Below are positions 45,024-53,815 of a stretch of DNA of 64,000 nucleotides, piece by piece. The notes below the pieces were generated by a model, which was not told the DNA's origin, searched no databases, and saw only the letters and a list, made by a program, of their open reading frames with translations. Origin of the DNA: Kineococcus endophyticus (GTDB lineage: Bacteria; Actinomycetota; Actinomycetes; Actinomycetales; Kineococcaceae); the NCBI RefSeq assembly GCF_040796495.1, contig NZ_JBFNQN010000001.1, forward strand, positions 372,001 through 436,000, given 5' to 3'. A program made the translations under genes and the position numbers. Within the stretch, counting starts at the first letter, position 1. Each line of letters begins with the position of its first letter.

Positions 45024-47318
45024 ATGAACAGCCTCGGCGCACGGACGCCCCACCGCGTCCTGCTCGCCGCGCTGGCCGCGCTCGTCGTCGCACTGGCGGT
45101 CGCCGGTGGACCGGCGACGGGTCGCGACCGCGCGCTCGCGGCGGACGGGAACCAGACGACGCCGCCCACGGTGACCGCCGACGTGCTGCCCACCGTGCAG
45201 ATCGACGGCGTCGTGTGGGCGCAGACGACGATCGGGAACACCGTGTACGTGACGGGCCGGTTCTCCAGCGCCCGGCCCGCCGGCGCGCCCGCGGGCACGG
45301 GGGAGACCCCCCGCAGCAACATCCTCGCCTACGACCTCGTGACGGGGAACCTCATCACGACCTTCAACGCCTCGCTGAACGCCGACGGTCTGGGCATCAC
45401 GTCGTCCCCGGACGGGTCCCGCGTCTACGTCGTCGGCAACTTCACGAAGGCCAACGGGGACAACAGGTACCGCATCGCCGCCCTGGACGCCAAGACCGGG
45501 GCGCTGGTCCCGGGGTTCAACCCGCAGGTCGACTACCGCGCCCGCGCCGTCGTCGCGACCGGGGACACCGTCTACGTCGGCGGGCAGTTCTCCGTGGCGA
45601 ACAAGACGGCCCGCAGCCGTCTCGCCGCGTTCTCCGCCTCGAACGGTGCCCTGCTGCCCTGGGCCCCGGCCGCCGACAACGAGGTGTTCGGGCTCGTCGT
45701 GCCCACGAGCGGTTCCGTCGTCGTGGCCGGCCGGTTCACGACGCTGAACGACGAGCCGAACTACGGCATGGGCGCGCTGGACCCCGTCACCGGGGCGACC
45801 CGTCCGTGGGCCGCCACGGGAACCGTCCGCAACGCGGGGACCGACTCCGCCATCTACTCCCTGGCCACCGACGGCGCGACCGTCTACGGCACGGGCTACC
45901 AGTACAAGTCCGGTGGCGTGGGGAACCTCGAGGGCAGCTTCGCCGCCGACGGCACCACCGGCGCGATCCGCTGGGTCGCCGGCTGCAACGGCGACACCTA
46001 CTCCGTCAAGCCGATCGGCGGCGTCGTCTACACCGCCGGCCACGCCCACGACTGCTCGCCCCTCGGCGGCTGGCCGCAGACCCAGCCCTGGACCTACCAG
46101 CGGGCGGTCGCGACCACCGCGGACGCGCGGGGCAAGAACCAGGGGGGCACCTTCTCCGGGAAACCCGCGCCCGCGCTGCTGAACTGGTGGCCCACGCTCG
46201 AGGTCGGCACCTTCACCGGCCAGGTCCAGGCGGCGTGGTCGGTGACGGGCAACGACAGCTACGTCTCCTACGGGGGTGAGTTCCCGAAGGTGAACAACGT
46301 GGCGCAGCAGGGCATCGTGCGGATGGCGGTGCGGACGATCGCCCCGAACCGGGAGGGCCCCCGCTACCAGGCCGACTTCGCCCCCACGCTGACCTCGACG
46401 AGCTCCGGGACGGTGCGCGTCAGCTGGCAGACGACGTGGGACCCGGAGACCCGCGACCTGCGGTACCGCGTCGTGCGCGACGGCCAGACGGACACCCCCG
46501 TCGGCACGGTGACGGTGGGTTCCACCTGGTGGAGCCGGCCCACCGCTCAGTTCGTGGACACCGGGCTCGCCCCCGGGTCGACCCACACGTACCGCGTCTA
46601 CGCCGACGACGCCGACGGGAACTCGACGAACTCCACGCTCGGCACCGTCACGGTCAGCACGAACACCGATCCGGTCGTCCTCGCGGGCGACTCCTTCTCC
46701 CGCACCGTGACCGGTGGGTGGGGCAGCGCGAGCCCGGGCGGGTCCTGGAGCCTGACGGGTGGCACCTCGAACTTCCGCGTCGCCTCCGGGGCGGGGCAGA
46801 TGACCTCCGCGCGGAACGCGACCACGACCGCCGTGCTGGGGTCGGTCCGCGGTACGGCGACGGACACGACCGTCACCACCTGGGCCGACCAGGTGCCGAC
46901 GGCCGGGGGCGTGGTCCTCACGGCGTTCGGCCGCCGCGTCGGCACGAACGACGACTACCGCGCGGCGGTCCGCCAGGTGGCCGGTCAGCCGGTCACCCTG
47001 ACGCTCACGCGCAAGGTCGGCGGCACCCAGACCACGCTGGCCTCCCTCGCCGTGCCGGGGCTGGTCGGCACCTCAGGCGCCAAGCTGCGCGTGCGCACGC
47101 AGGTCACCGGGACGAACCCCACGGTCGTGCGGGCGAAGGTGTGGCCGGCGGGGACCACCGAACCCGCTGACTGGCAGGTCTCCGCGACGGACGCGACGGC
47201 GGCCCTGCAGGTGCCCGGTTCGCCGGCGTTGTCGACGTACCTGTCCAGCGGGGCGGCGAGCACCTCGGTGCGCGCCTCGTACGACGACCTGACGGTCACC
47301 GACGGCGGGCAGGGGTGA
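45024..47318 (+). CDS. Secreted beta-propeller / FN3 / jelly-roll protein
   Basis: A 764-residue exported protein. A signal peptide of about 40 residues precedes a repeat region (about 50-440) in which GNTVYVTGRF, GSRVYVVGNFTK, GDTVYVGGQFS, GSVVVAGRFT and ATVYGTGYQYK mark successive blades of a propeller like those in delta-60 or PQQ-type repeat proteins. A fibronectin type III domain lies at about 447-545, and a beta-sandwich at about 550-764 resembles the first domain of the lyase at 40735. No catalytic residues are evident; binding to polysaccharide at the surface is a fair guess. The 3' end overlaps the next glycosyltransferase by four bases. Confidence 0.8.
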   Translation: MNSLGARTPHRVLLAALAALVVALAVAGGPATGRDRALAADGNQTTPPTVTADVLPTVQIDGVVWAQTTIGNTVYVTGRFSSARPAGAPAGTGETPRSNILAYDLVTGNLITTFNASLNADGLGITSSPDGSRVYVVGNFTKANGDNRYRIAALDAKTGALVPGFNPQVDYRARAVVATGDTVYVGGQFSVANKTARSRLAAFSASNGALLPWAPAADNEVFGLVVPTSGSVVVAGRFTTLNDEPNYGMGALDPVTGATRPWAATGTVRNAGTDSAIYSLATDGATVYGTGYQYKSGGVGNLEGSFAADGTTGAIRWVAGCNGDTYSVKPIGGVVYTAGHAHDCSPLGGWPQTQPWTYQRAVATTADARGKNQGGTFSGKPAPALLNWWPTLEVGTFTGQVQAAWSVTGNDSYVSYGGEFPKVNNVAQQGIVRMAVRTIAPNREGPRYQADFAPTLTSTSSGTVRVSWQTTWDPETRDLRYRVVRDGQTDTPVGTVTVGSTWWSRPTAQFVDTGLAPGSTHTYRVYADDADGNSTNSTLGTVTVSTNTDPVVLAGDSFSRTVTGGWGSASPGGSWSLTGGTSNFRVASGAGQMTSARNATTTAVLGSVRGTATDTTVTTWADQVPTAGGVVLTAFGRRVGTNDDYRAAVRQVAGQPVTLTLTRKVGGTQTTLASLAVPGLVGTSGAKLRVRTQVTGTNPTVVRAKVWPAGTTEPADWQVSATDATAALQVPGSPALSTYLSSGAASTSVRASYDDLTVTDGGQG

Positions 47319-48502
47319 GCGGGCGCCCCCTGCGCGTCCTGCTCGTCCACCCCGGGGCCGGGCTCTACGGCTCCGACCGCATGCTCCTCGAGGCCGTCCG
47401 GGCGGTCGTCGCGGCCGGTTCCCGGGCGCTGCTCGTCGTCGGAGAGGACGGACCGCTCGTCGAGCTGGCCCGGCGGGCGGGCGCGCGGGTGCTCGTGCGG
47501 CCGGTGCCGGTGCTGCGCAAGTCCGCGCTCTCGCCGCGCGGGCTGCTCGGCCTGACGGGTCGGTCCGCCGTGTCCGCCGCCCGGGACGGCGCGCTGCTGC
47601 GCCGGCTGCGGCCGGACGTCGTCTACGTCAGCACCCTCACGGTGCCGACGTGGGTGCTCCTGGCCCGCGCCCACGGGGTCCCCGTGGTCTGCCACGTCCA
47701 CGAGGCCGAGGCGCAGGCGAGCGCCCTGGTGCAGCGGGCGCTGGCGGCGCCGCTGCTCGCCGCGACCCGCCTGCTCGTCAACAGCGAGTACTCCCGCACC
47801 GTGCTCACCCGGTCCTGGCCGGTGCTGGCCGCGCGGTCCGGGGTCCTGCCCAACGGGGTCCAGGGGCCGGCCGGACCGGTCCCGCCCCCTCCGGCCGGGG
47901 GGCCGATCCGGCTGCTGTACGTCGGCCGCCTCTCGCGCCGCAAGGGGGTCCTCGTCGCCCTCGACGCGTTCGCGCGGGTGCTCGCCGACGGGCTCGACGC
48001 CCACCTCGACCTCGTCGGCGACGTCTTCGGCGAGCACGCCGACTTCGGGGCAGAACTCGCCGACCGGTTGCGCGACAGCGTGTTCGAGGGCCGCGTCACC
48101 GTCCACGGCTTCGACCCGGACGTCTACGCCCACCTCGCCCGGACCGACCTGCTGCTCGTGCCGTCCGTGCTCCCCGAACCGTTCGGCAACACCGCCGTGG
48201 AGGGCGTGCTGGCCGGCCGTCCCGTGCTCGTGAGCGACGTCGGCGGCCTGCCCGAGGCGGTGGCCGGTGTGCCCAGCGCCCGGCTCGTGCCGGCCGGGGA
48301 CGCGGTCGCCCTGGCCCGCGCCCTGGTGGACGCGGCCGCGGCGCTGCCGGACCTGCAGGAGCGCGCCGCGGAGCACGCGCCGGTGGCGGCCCGACGGTTC
48401 GCCCCCGAGCGCTACCGGGCGGGCGTCGTCGAGGGCCTCCAGAGCGCGATCCCGGCGCGGTCCCGGCGGTGGCCCGGTGAGCGCCCGGTGAACGGCCGGT
48501 GA
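47315..48502 (+). CDS. GT4 family glycosyltransferase
   Basis: A 395-residue cytoplasmic enzyme with two Rossmann domains. It has the acceptor-side GAGLYGSDRMLLEAVRA and CHVHEAEAQA, and the donor-side LLYVGRLSRRKGVLVALDAF and LPEPFGNTAVEGVLAGRPVLVSDVGGLPEAV with the family's E-x7-E pair. The sugar is unknown. The GTG start and the stop both overlap neighbours by four bases, showing tight coupling with the propeller gene and the next GT2 gene. Confidence 0.9.
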   Translation: MSGRPLRVLLVHPGAGLYGSDRMLLEAVRAVVAAGSRALLVVGEDGPLVELARRAGARVLVRPVPVLRKSALSPRGLLGLTGRSAVSAARDGALLRRLRPDVVYVSTLTVPTWVLLARAHGVPVVCHVHEAEAQASALVQRALAAPLLAATRLLVNSEYSRTVLTRSWPVLAARSGVLPNGVQGPAGPVPPPPAGGPIRLLYVGRLSRRKGVLVALDAFARVLADGLDAHLDLVGDVFGEHADFGAELADRLRDSVFEGRVTVHGFDPDVYAHLARTDLLLVPSVLPEPFGNTAVEGVLAGRPVLVSDVGGLPEAVAGVPSARLVPAGDAVALARALVDAAAALPDLQERAAEHAPVAARRFAPERYRAGVVEGLQSAIPARSRRWPGERPVNGR

Positions 48503-49473
48503 ACGGCGTGACCACCCCGGGGGGCCTGGGGATCGTCGTCGTCAACTACGGCGACCCCGCCGTCCTCGAGCGGCACCTCCTGCGCCACGACCTGCGCTCC
48601 CTGGGCCGCATCGTCGTCGTCGACAACTTCTCCTCGGCCGCGTACCGGGACGCCGTCGACGCGCTGTGCCGGCGCCGCGGCCTCGACGCCGTCCTGCGAC
48701 CGGCCAACGACGGCTTCGGCGCCGGGGTGAACGCCGGGGCGGCGCACGCCCTCGCCGCGGGCTGCGACGCGCTGCTCGTCGTCAACCCCGACCTCCGGCT
48801 GGACCCCGCGGTCGCCGCGGCCCTGCACGCGGAGGTCCGGGCCCACCCGTCCCGGCTCGTCGCGCCGCGCATCGTCCGCGAGGACGGCCGGCTGTGGTTC
48901 GACGGTGCGGAGGTCTCGCTGCGCACCGGTCGGACCGCCCGCACCGGCCGCCTCACCGGGCCCGACCTGGTGCCGTGGCTGACGGGGGCGTGCCTGGCGG
49001 TGCACCGCGACCTGTGGGAGACGGTGGGCGGGTTCGCGCCGGAGTACTTCCTCTACTGGGAGGACGTGGACCTCAGCCTGCGCGTCCAGCGGGCGGGCGG
49101 GGAGGTCGCCGTGCGCCGGGACCTGCTCGCCGTCCACGCCGTGGGCGGCACCCAGGCCGGCCGGCACAAGTCCCCGGTGTACGTGGAGTTCCACTGCCGC
49201 AACCGGTTGCTGTTCGCCCGGCGCCACCTCGGCGTGCGCGCGGCGTTGCGGCAGGCGCTGGACGCACCGCGGTACGCCGCGGAGGTGCTGCGCCGGGACG
49301 GCTGGCGCCGGCTGCTCACCGACCGGGCGCCGGTCCGGGCCGCCGTCCGGGGGACGCTGGCCGGCTGGGCGGTCGCGCTCAGCCCGCGACGCCGGTCGGG
49401 GTCCGCTGCGGTGCGGCCGACCGGGCGCCCGACGTCGTCCCCGCCGTCCTCGACAGCCGTCCCGACGACCTGA
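48499..49473 (+). CDS. GT2 family glycosyltransferase (rhamnosyltransferase-like)
   Basis: A 324-residue enzyme with a GT-A fold. Motifs are IVVVNYGDPAVLERHL, VVDNFSS, ANDGFGAGVNAGAAHAL, LLVVNPDLRLD in place of DxD, and GGFAPEYFLYWEDVDLSLRVQRAGG. This set is typical of WbbL/RfbF-type rhamnosyltransferases. The C-terminal 40 residues are low-complexity and overlap the convergent Wzy gene by 95 bases. It is the last gene of the plus-strand operon beginning at 43005. Confidence 0.85.
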   Translation: MNGVTTPGGLGIVVVNYGDPAVLERHLLRHDLRSLGRIVVVDNFSSAAYRDAVDALCRRRGLDAVLRPANDGFGAGVNAGAAHALAAGCDALLVVNPDLRLDPAVAAALHAEVRAHPSRLVAPRIVREDGRLWFDGAEVSLRTGRTARTGRLTGPDLVPWLTGACLAVHRDLWETVGGFAPEYFLYWEDVDLSLRVQRAGGEVAVRRDLLAVHAVGGTQAGRHKSPVYVEFHCRNRLLFARRHLGVRAALRQALDAPRYAAEVLRRDGWRRLLTDRAPVRAAVRGTLAGWAVALSPRRRSGSAAVRPTGRPTSSPPSSTAVPTT

Positions 49474-50875
49474 GGGGCGGGTCGGGGCGCGCCTGGAGGG
49501 CCAGGGCCAGCGCCAGGACGACCTCCGGCAGGTTGGAGTACATCGGGCCGACCGCCAGGTCCCACAGCGCACGCAGCCCCAGCAGCACCACGAGGGCCGA
49601 GGCCGTGCCGGCGGCCACCCGCGTCAGGAGCGCGTGCACGATCAGCAGCCCGAGCAGGAGGGCGAACGCGACGCCGACCCAGCCGAAGTTCGACCAGGCG
49701 TCGGCCACGGTCGAGTGCAGCCGGAACTGCCCGCCGAACATGTAGTTGTCGACGTACCCGTTGTCCGGGCCGAGGCCGACGGTCGCCAGACCCTCGCGGG
49801 CGACGACGACGTCGTGCGGGCTCGGCACCGCTCCGGGGCCGAAGCCGGCGGGCGTGTCCTGCATGAGCCGCAGCGTCCCGGCCCACTCCGGCCGGCCTCC
49901 GGCCAGCAGCGATCCCGCGGCCCGGACCTGCGCCTCCGAGCGCAGCTGCAGCTCCCGGCCCAGCACTCCGGACAGCAGCAGCTGCTCCGCGCCGCGGTAG
50001 AGGGCGGCCCCGGCGAGCGCGAGCAGCGCGCCCGTGGCCAGCCAGGGGGCCACGGGCGCGCGGCCCGGCCGCCGCCGGACGCGCCGGCCTGCCCGCACCA
50101 GCTGCCAGCCGACGACGACCGCGGTCAGGGCGGTGAACCCGAAGAAGCTGCGGTAGTCGCGGACCACGCTCACGGCGCCCAGCCCGACGAGCGCGAGGAG
50201 GACCACGACGGACCCGGTCGGGCCCGGGACGCGCTGGGCGACCGCGAGCACGAGCAGTGTGACCGGCAGTGCCAGCTGGTACTTCCAGGCGTTCGGCGAA
50301 CCGGGCACGTGCGGCAGGGCCGCGAGCAGCACCCCGGCCCCGTAGCCCAGGGCCACGGTCTCCACCCGCAGGAACCCCCGGCACCACAGGACGAAGCCCA
50401 GGCCCAGCACGAGCGCGAGCGTCCGGGTGCAGGTGGCGACCGTGAACCGGAGCTCGACGGCGTGCGCGTCGGGCAGCGCGACGAGCAGCAGGCCCGCGGC
50501 GACCGAGGCGAGGGCCAGCACCAGGACGGCCCGCGCCCCCGGGAAGCGGGCCAGCGACCCGGCCCACACGGGCAGCAGCCCGGCCGCGAGGACGCCCGCC
50601 GTGGGCAGGACGTTGCCCAGGGTCACGTCCGCCCCCAGCACCGCCAGCCCCGCGAGGGCGACCAGGCGCAGGGCGAGCAGCTCGCGGGGCGTCGGCCCGG
50701 TCCGCTGCGGGGTGCCCGAGCGGTCCGACGCCCGCCACCAGGCGAGCAACGTCGTGGGGTGGACGCCGGCGAGGGTGCCGACGTGCCGGCACGCCTGCCG
50801 CGTCGTGGCGCCGCCGTCGAGCTCGGCGCGCACCTGGCGCAGCAGGTGGTCGTGCGCGCCGGGAGCGCGGCTCAC
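49379..50875 (-). CDS. O-antigen ligase / Wzy-like polymerase with N-terminal HTH
   Basis: A 498-residue membrane protein with about eleven helices from residue 60 on. The long outside loop (about 320-400) with WAGTLRLMQDTPAGFGPG...VDNYMFGGQFRLHSTVADAWSNFGWVGV matches Wzy / O-antigen ligase proteins, which join polymer repeat units outside the membrane. Residues 8-48 (LLRQVRAELDGGATTRQACRHVGTL-like, then HPTTLLAWWR) resemble the helix-turn-helix of IS3-type OrfA proteins, which is unexpected. The GTG start at 50875 is supported by a four-base overlap with the chain-length gene. The last 95 bases overlap a convergent gene. Confidence 0.82.
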   Translation of the reverse strand: MSRAPGAHDHLLRQVRAELDGGATTRQACRHVGTLAGVHPTTLLAWWRASDRSGTPQRTGPTPRELLALRLVALAGLAVLGADVTLGNVLPTAGVLAAGLLPVWAGSLARFPGARAVLVLALASVAAGLLLVALPDAHAVELRFTVATCTRTLALVLGLGFVLWCRGFLRVETVALGYGAGVLLAALPHVPGSPNAWKYQLALPVTLLVLAVAQRVPGPTGSVVVLLALVGLGAVSVVRDYRSFFGFTALTAVVVGWQLVRAGRRVRRRPGRAPVAPWLATGALLALAGAALYRGAEQLLLSGVLGRELQLRSEAQVRAAGSLLAGGRPEWAGTLRLMQDTPAGFGPGAVPSPHDVVVAREGLATVGLGPDNGYVDNYMFGGQFRLHSTVADAWSNFGWVGVAFALLLGLLIVHALLTRVAAGTASALVVLLGLRALWDLAVGPMYSNLPEVVLALALALQARPDPPLRSSGRLSRTAGTTSGARSAAPQRTPTGVAG

Positions 50876-52332
50876 CGGCGGCCGGACCGGACCCGGGGCC
50901 GCTCGGTCGGGGCGTCCAGGGAGCCCGGCGGGTCCAGGCGCACGGTGGGGGTCGCGAGGTCGGTCGTCCGGCGGGTGCGACCGGACCGGTGCCCGCGCCG
51001 TCGCGAGTGGTCCAGGACGACGCCGAGGACGGTGGCCCGCACCATCTCCAGGTCGCGCAGCGCCTCGGCCAGCTCACGGCGGCGGGTGGCCGGGCTCTCG
51101 GCGACCAGGGCGACCCCGTCCACCCGGGCCGCCAGCACGGCGGCGTCGGTGGCCTCCAGGACGGGCGGCGCGGTGATGAGGACGACGTCGAACTGGGTCC
51201 GCAGGTCGGCGAGGATCCGCTGCAGCGCAGCCGACCCGACGAGCTGGTCGGTGGTCTCGGCCATCGCCTCGGCCAGTTCCCCGCGCAGGGTGCCCGCCGG
51301 CAGCACAGCCGGTCCGTCGAGCTCGCTGCGGCGCAGGGCGGCGGCGACCGGCAGCCCGTCGACGAGGACGTCGACGAGCCCGGGCCCGGAGCCGAGCCCC
51401 AGCGTGCGGGCCAGCACCGGCGAGCGCAGGTCGGCCTCGAGCAGCAGCACCCGCGTCTCGTGGTCGGCCACCGCCCGCGCCAGCTCCAGCGCCAGGTCCG
51501 GTGCCCCGTCCCCGGCCGCGGAGGCCAGGACGACCTGCTGCGCCGACCCGTCGGCGGCGAGGAAGCGCAGGTTGGCCCGCAGCCGCCGGACGGCCTGCGT
51601 CCGGTCCCCGCGGGCCGCAGCGCGCCCAGAACCCCGCTGCCGGCGGGTCCTGCCGCGCCGGCGCACCGCGTCGCGGGGCGGGACGGCCGCCAGGACGGGC
51701 ACGTCGCTGACGTCGAGGACGTCGTCGGCGTCGCGGACGCGGGTGTCGAGGACCTCGCGCGCCACGACGAACCCGACGACGAGCAGCAGGCCCAGGACCG
51801 CGCCGATCCCGGCGTCCAGCCGGCGGTCCGGCGAGAACGGCACTCGCGGGGCGGTGGCCGGGGTCACCGTCGTCACCTCGATGGCGGTGGTCCCGCGCGG
51901 GGACAGCGACTCCGTGGCGTCGGCGAGCTGGTCCCCGACGGCGTTGGCGATGGCGGCCGCGGACGCGCCGCTGCCGGCGACGGCCGTGATGTCGAGGAGC
52001 ACGGTGTCCTGCTGGGACTCCACGCTGACCCGGTCGGCGAGGTCGCCGGGCGTGGTGTCGAGCCCGAGCTGGTCGACGACGGGCTGCAGGACCGTCGGTG
52101 TCGTGGCCAGGCGGACGTAGGACTGGACGAGGCTGCGCGTGTAGGAGGACCCCTGCGCGAGCTCGCCGATCGACTGCCCCTGGCCGGGGGAGAGGTAGAC
52201 GCTCGCGGTCGCCCGGTACTGCGGTTCGGTGCGGAAGCTCGCGCCGTAGCCCAGGGTCCCGCCGACGGCGAAGCACAGCAGCAGCGCCAGCCAGGACCGT
52301 CGCAGCAGTGCGAGGTACGCGAACAGGTCCAC
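50872..52332 (-). CDS. Wzz-type chain-length protein with a degenerate tyrosine-kinase domain
   Basis: A 486-residue protein. Two membrane helices (about 13-32 and 174-192) flank an outside Wzz domain. The cytoplasmic part (245-430) has the fold of BY-kinases / CpsD: RRLRANLRFL, VLLLEADLRSPVLARTLGL and a GLVDVLVDG loop. The Walker A region reads SAAGDGAPDL (271-280) with no Lys-Ser/Thr, and Walker B reads VVLITAPPVL with Thr where Asp is expected. The tail has no Tyr cluster. It probably regulates polymer length without ATP hydrolysis. The GTG start at 52332 follows AAGGGGA. Confidence 0.85.
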   Translation of the reverse strand: MDLFAYLALLRRSWLALLLCFAVGGTLGYGASFRTEPQYRATASVYLSPGQGQSIGELAQGSSYTRSLVQSYVRLATTPTVLQPVVDQLGLDTTPGDLADRVSVESQQDTVLLDITAVAGSGASAAAIANAVGDQLADATESLSPRGTTAIEVTTVTPATAPRVPFSPDRRLDAGIGAVLGLLLVVGFVVAREVLDTRVRDADDVLDVSDVPVLAAVPPRDAVRRRGRTRRQRGSGRAAARGDRTQAVRRLRANLRFLAADGSAQQVVLASAAGDGAPDLALELARAVADHETRVLLLEADLRSPVLARTLGLGSGPGLVDVLVDGLPVAAALRRSELDGPAVLPAGTLRGELAEAMAETTDQLVGSAALQRILADLRTQFDVVLITAPPVLEATDAAVLAARVDGVALVAESPATRRRELAEALRDLEMVRATVLGVVLDHSRRRGHRSGRTRRTTDLATPTVRLDPPGSLDAPTERPRVRSGRR

Positions 52333-52413
52333 GGGTCCCCTTCCCTGGCCGTCGCCCTCCGCAGTCGGGCGACTGCAAATATAGGTGCCTCACCCGGGGG
52401 AGGAGCACATTCG
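52333..52413. promoter_or_regulatory. Divergent promoter region of the wzz-wzy and flippase operons
   Basis: This 81-base gap separates two divergent genes. It has an unusually AT-rich patch for this genome (GCAAATATAGG, 52374-52384), which could supply a -10 element (TATAGG, 52379-52384) for the flippase gene. AGGAG (52401-52405) is the flippase ribosome binding site. Confidence 0.4.
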
Positions 52414-53811
52414 GTGAGGAGTGTTCTACGTGCTGCCAGAGCGCGGGGGTCAAAGGTCGGCAGGAGGGTCGGCGGAGGGGACGCCGCGACGTGGCGGTCG
52501 GTGGGTCGCAGCGCCGGCGCCAAGCTCCTGGTCATGGGGGTCTCGGGCCTCGTCTCGATCGTCTCGATCCGCCTCGTGCTCGGGCACTACGGCGTGGAGG
52601 CGTACGCCCAGTACGGCCTGCTGGTCTCGATCGCCGCGCTGCTGCCGTTCGCCGACCTCGGCATGGGCGCGGCCGTCCTCAACAGCGTCGCGGGCTCGGA
52701 CGACCCCGCCCGGGACGACCACGTGCGGCGCACCCTGGTCGGCGTCTACCGCGTCGTCGCGCTCTCGGGTCTCCTGCTCGCCGCGGTCGGCGTCCTCGTC
52801 ACGCTCGCCGGCGGCTGGCCCGTCCTCCTGGGGGACGGGCTGCTGCCGGGGTCCGGGCCCGCGGCGGCCCTGGCCTGCGTCGTCCTGTTCTGCCTGACGC
52901 TGCCGCTCGCGGTGGGCCAGCGGATCCTCACGGCCCTAGGCCGCAACCACGTGCGCATCCTCGTCCAGGGCCTGGCCTCGCCGATCTTCGCGACGACCGT
53001 CGCCGTCCTCGTCCTCACCGGAGGAGGTCGCGGGGGCGGGTACCTCGCGGCCTTCTCCTACGCCGGCGGCGCGCTCATCGCCGCCGTCGGCTCCGTCGTC
53101 GCGTTCCGCTCCCTGCCCGGGCTGGCCCGCCGCGTCCTCCACGACGTGTGGCGCGTCCGGTCCGTCCGCGGCGCGCCCGTCCTCGGCGTGGCCGGCCCCT
53201 GGCTCGTCCTGACCCTGGCGCTGCCGGTGGCCATGCAGACCGACCGCCTCCTGCTCAGCCACCTGTCGACCCCGACCGACCTCGCCGAGTACGGCCTGGG
53301 GTTCTCGCTGTTCTCCCTGCTGTCCCAGACGGTCAGCGCGGCCGGGGTCGCGCTCTGGCCGGTCTTCGCGCGCGCCCGCAGCACCGGGGAGGTCCGGTCC
53401 CCGTTCGGGATGGCCGCCGCCTTCGGGGTGGGCGCGGCGTTCGCCGCCGCCGTCCTGGCGCTGCTGCTGCCCTGGGTCGTCCCGGTCGTCAGCGACGGGG
53501 CCGTCCGGCTCGACGGGTGGCTCACCGGTGGGCTCGTGGCGCTCGTCGTGGTGCAGGCGGCGAACTACCCGCTGGGGATGTACATGACCGACGCCGCGGG
53601 CCTGCGCTTCCAGGTGCCGCCCGTGCTGCTCATGGTCCCGCTCAACCTCGGCCTGTCCTGGTGGCTGACGCTGCAGGTGGGCGCCGGGGGGCCCGTCGTC
53701 GGGTCGGCCGTCGCGGTCGCCCTGTGCCAGCTGGCCCCCGGCGTCTTCTACGTCGGGCGGGACCTGCGGCGGCGCAGGGCCTCCCGGGCGGAGCTGCTGC
53801 CGCTACCGTGA
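52414..53811 (+). CDS. Polysaccharide flippase (Wzx / MOP family)
   Basis: A 465-residue membrane protein with about twelve helices. Helix 1 starts LLVMGVSGLVSIVSIRLVLGHYGVEAYAQYGLLVSIAALLPFADLGMGAAVLNSV, a pattern typical of Wzx flippases, and MQTDRLLLSHLSTPTDLAEYGLGFSLFSLLSQ matches the centre of the family. It should move lipid-linked repeat units across the membrane for the Wzy polymerase. The GTG at 52414 is chosen because AGGAG lies eight bases upstream. The next gene starts four bases after its stop. Confidence 0.88.
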   Translation: MRSVLRAARARGSKVGRRVGGGDAATWRSVGRSAGAKLLVMGVSGLVSIVSIRLVLGHYGVEAYAQYGLLVSIAALLPFADLGMGAAVLNSVAGSDDPARDDHVRRTLVGVYRVVALSGLLLAAVGVLVTLAGGWPVLLGDGLLPGSGPAAALACVVLFCLTLPLAVGQRILTALGRNHVRILVQGLASPIFATTVAVLVLTGGGRGGGYLAAFSYAGGALIAAVGSVVAFRSLPGLARRVLHDVWRVRSVRGAPVLGVAGPWLVLTLALPVAMQTDRLLLSHLSTPTDLAEYGLGFSLFSLLSQTVSAAGVALWPVFARARSTGEVRSPFGMAAAFGVGAAFAAAVLALLLPWVVPVVSDGAVRLDGWLTGGLVALVVVQAANYPLGMYMTDAAGLRFQVPPVLLMVPLNLGLSWWLTLQVGAGGPVVGSAVAVALCQLAPGVFYVGRDLRRRRASRAELLPLP

Positions 53812-53815
53812 GCCG

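Noticed and set aside
50775-50875. Remnant of an IS3-type transposon
   Set aside because: Only a short helix-turn-helix is present, in frame with the polymerase. There are no terminal inverted repeats, no OrfB and no target duplication nearby.
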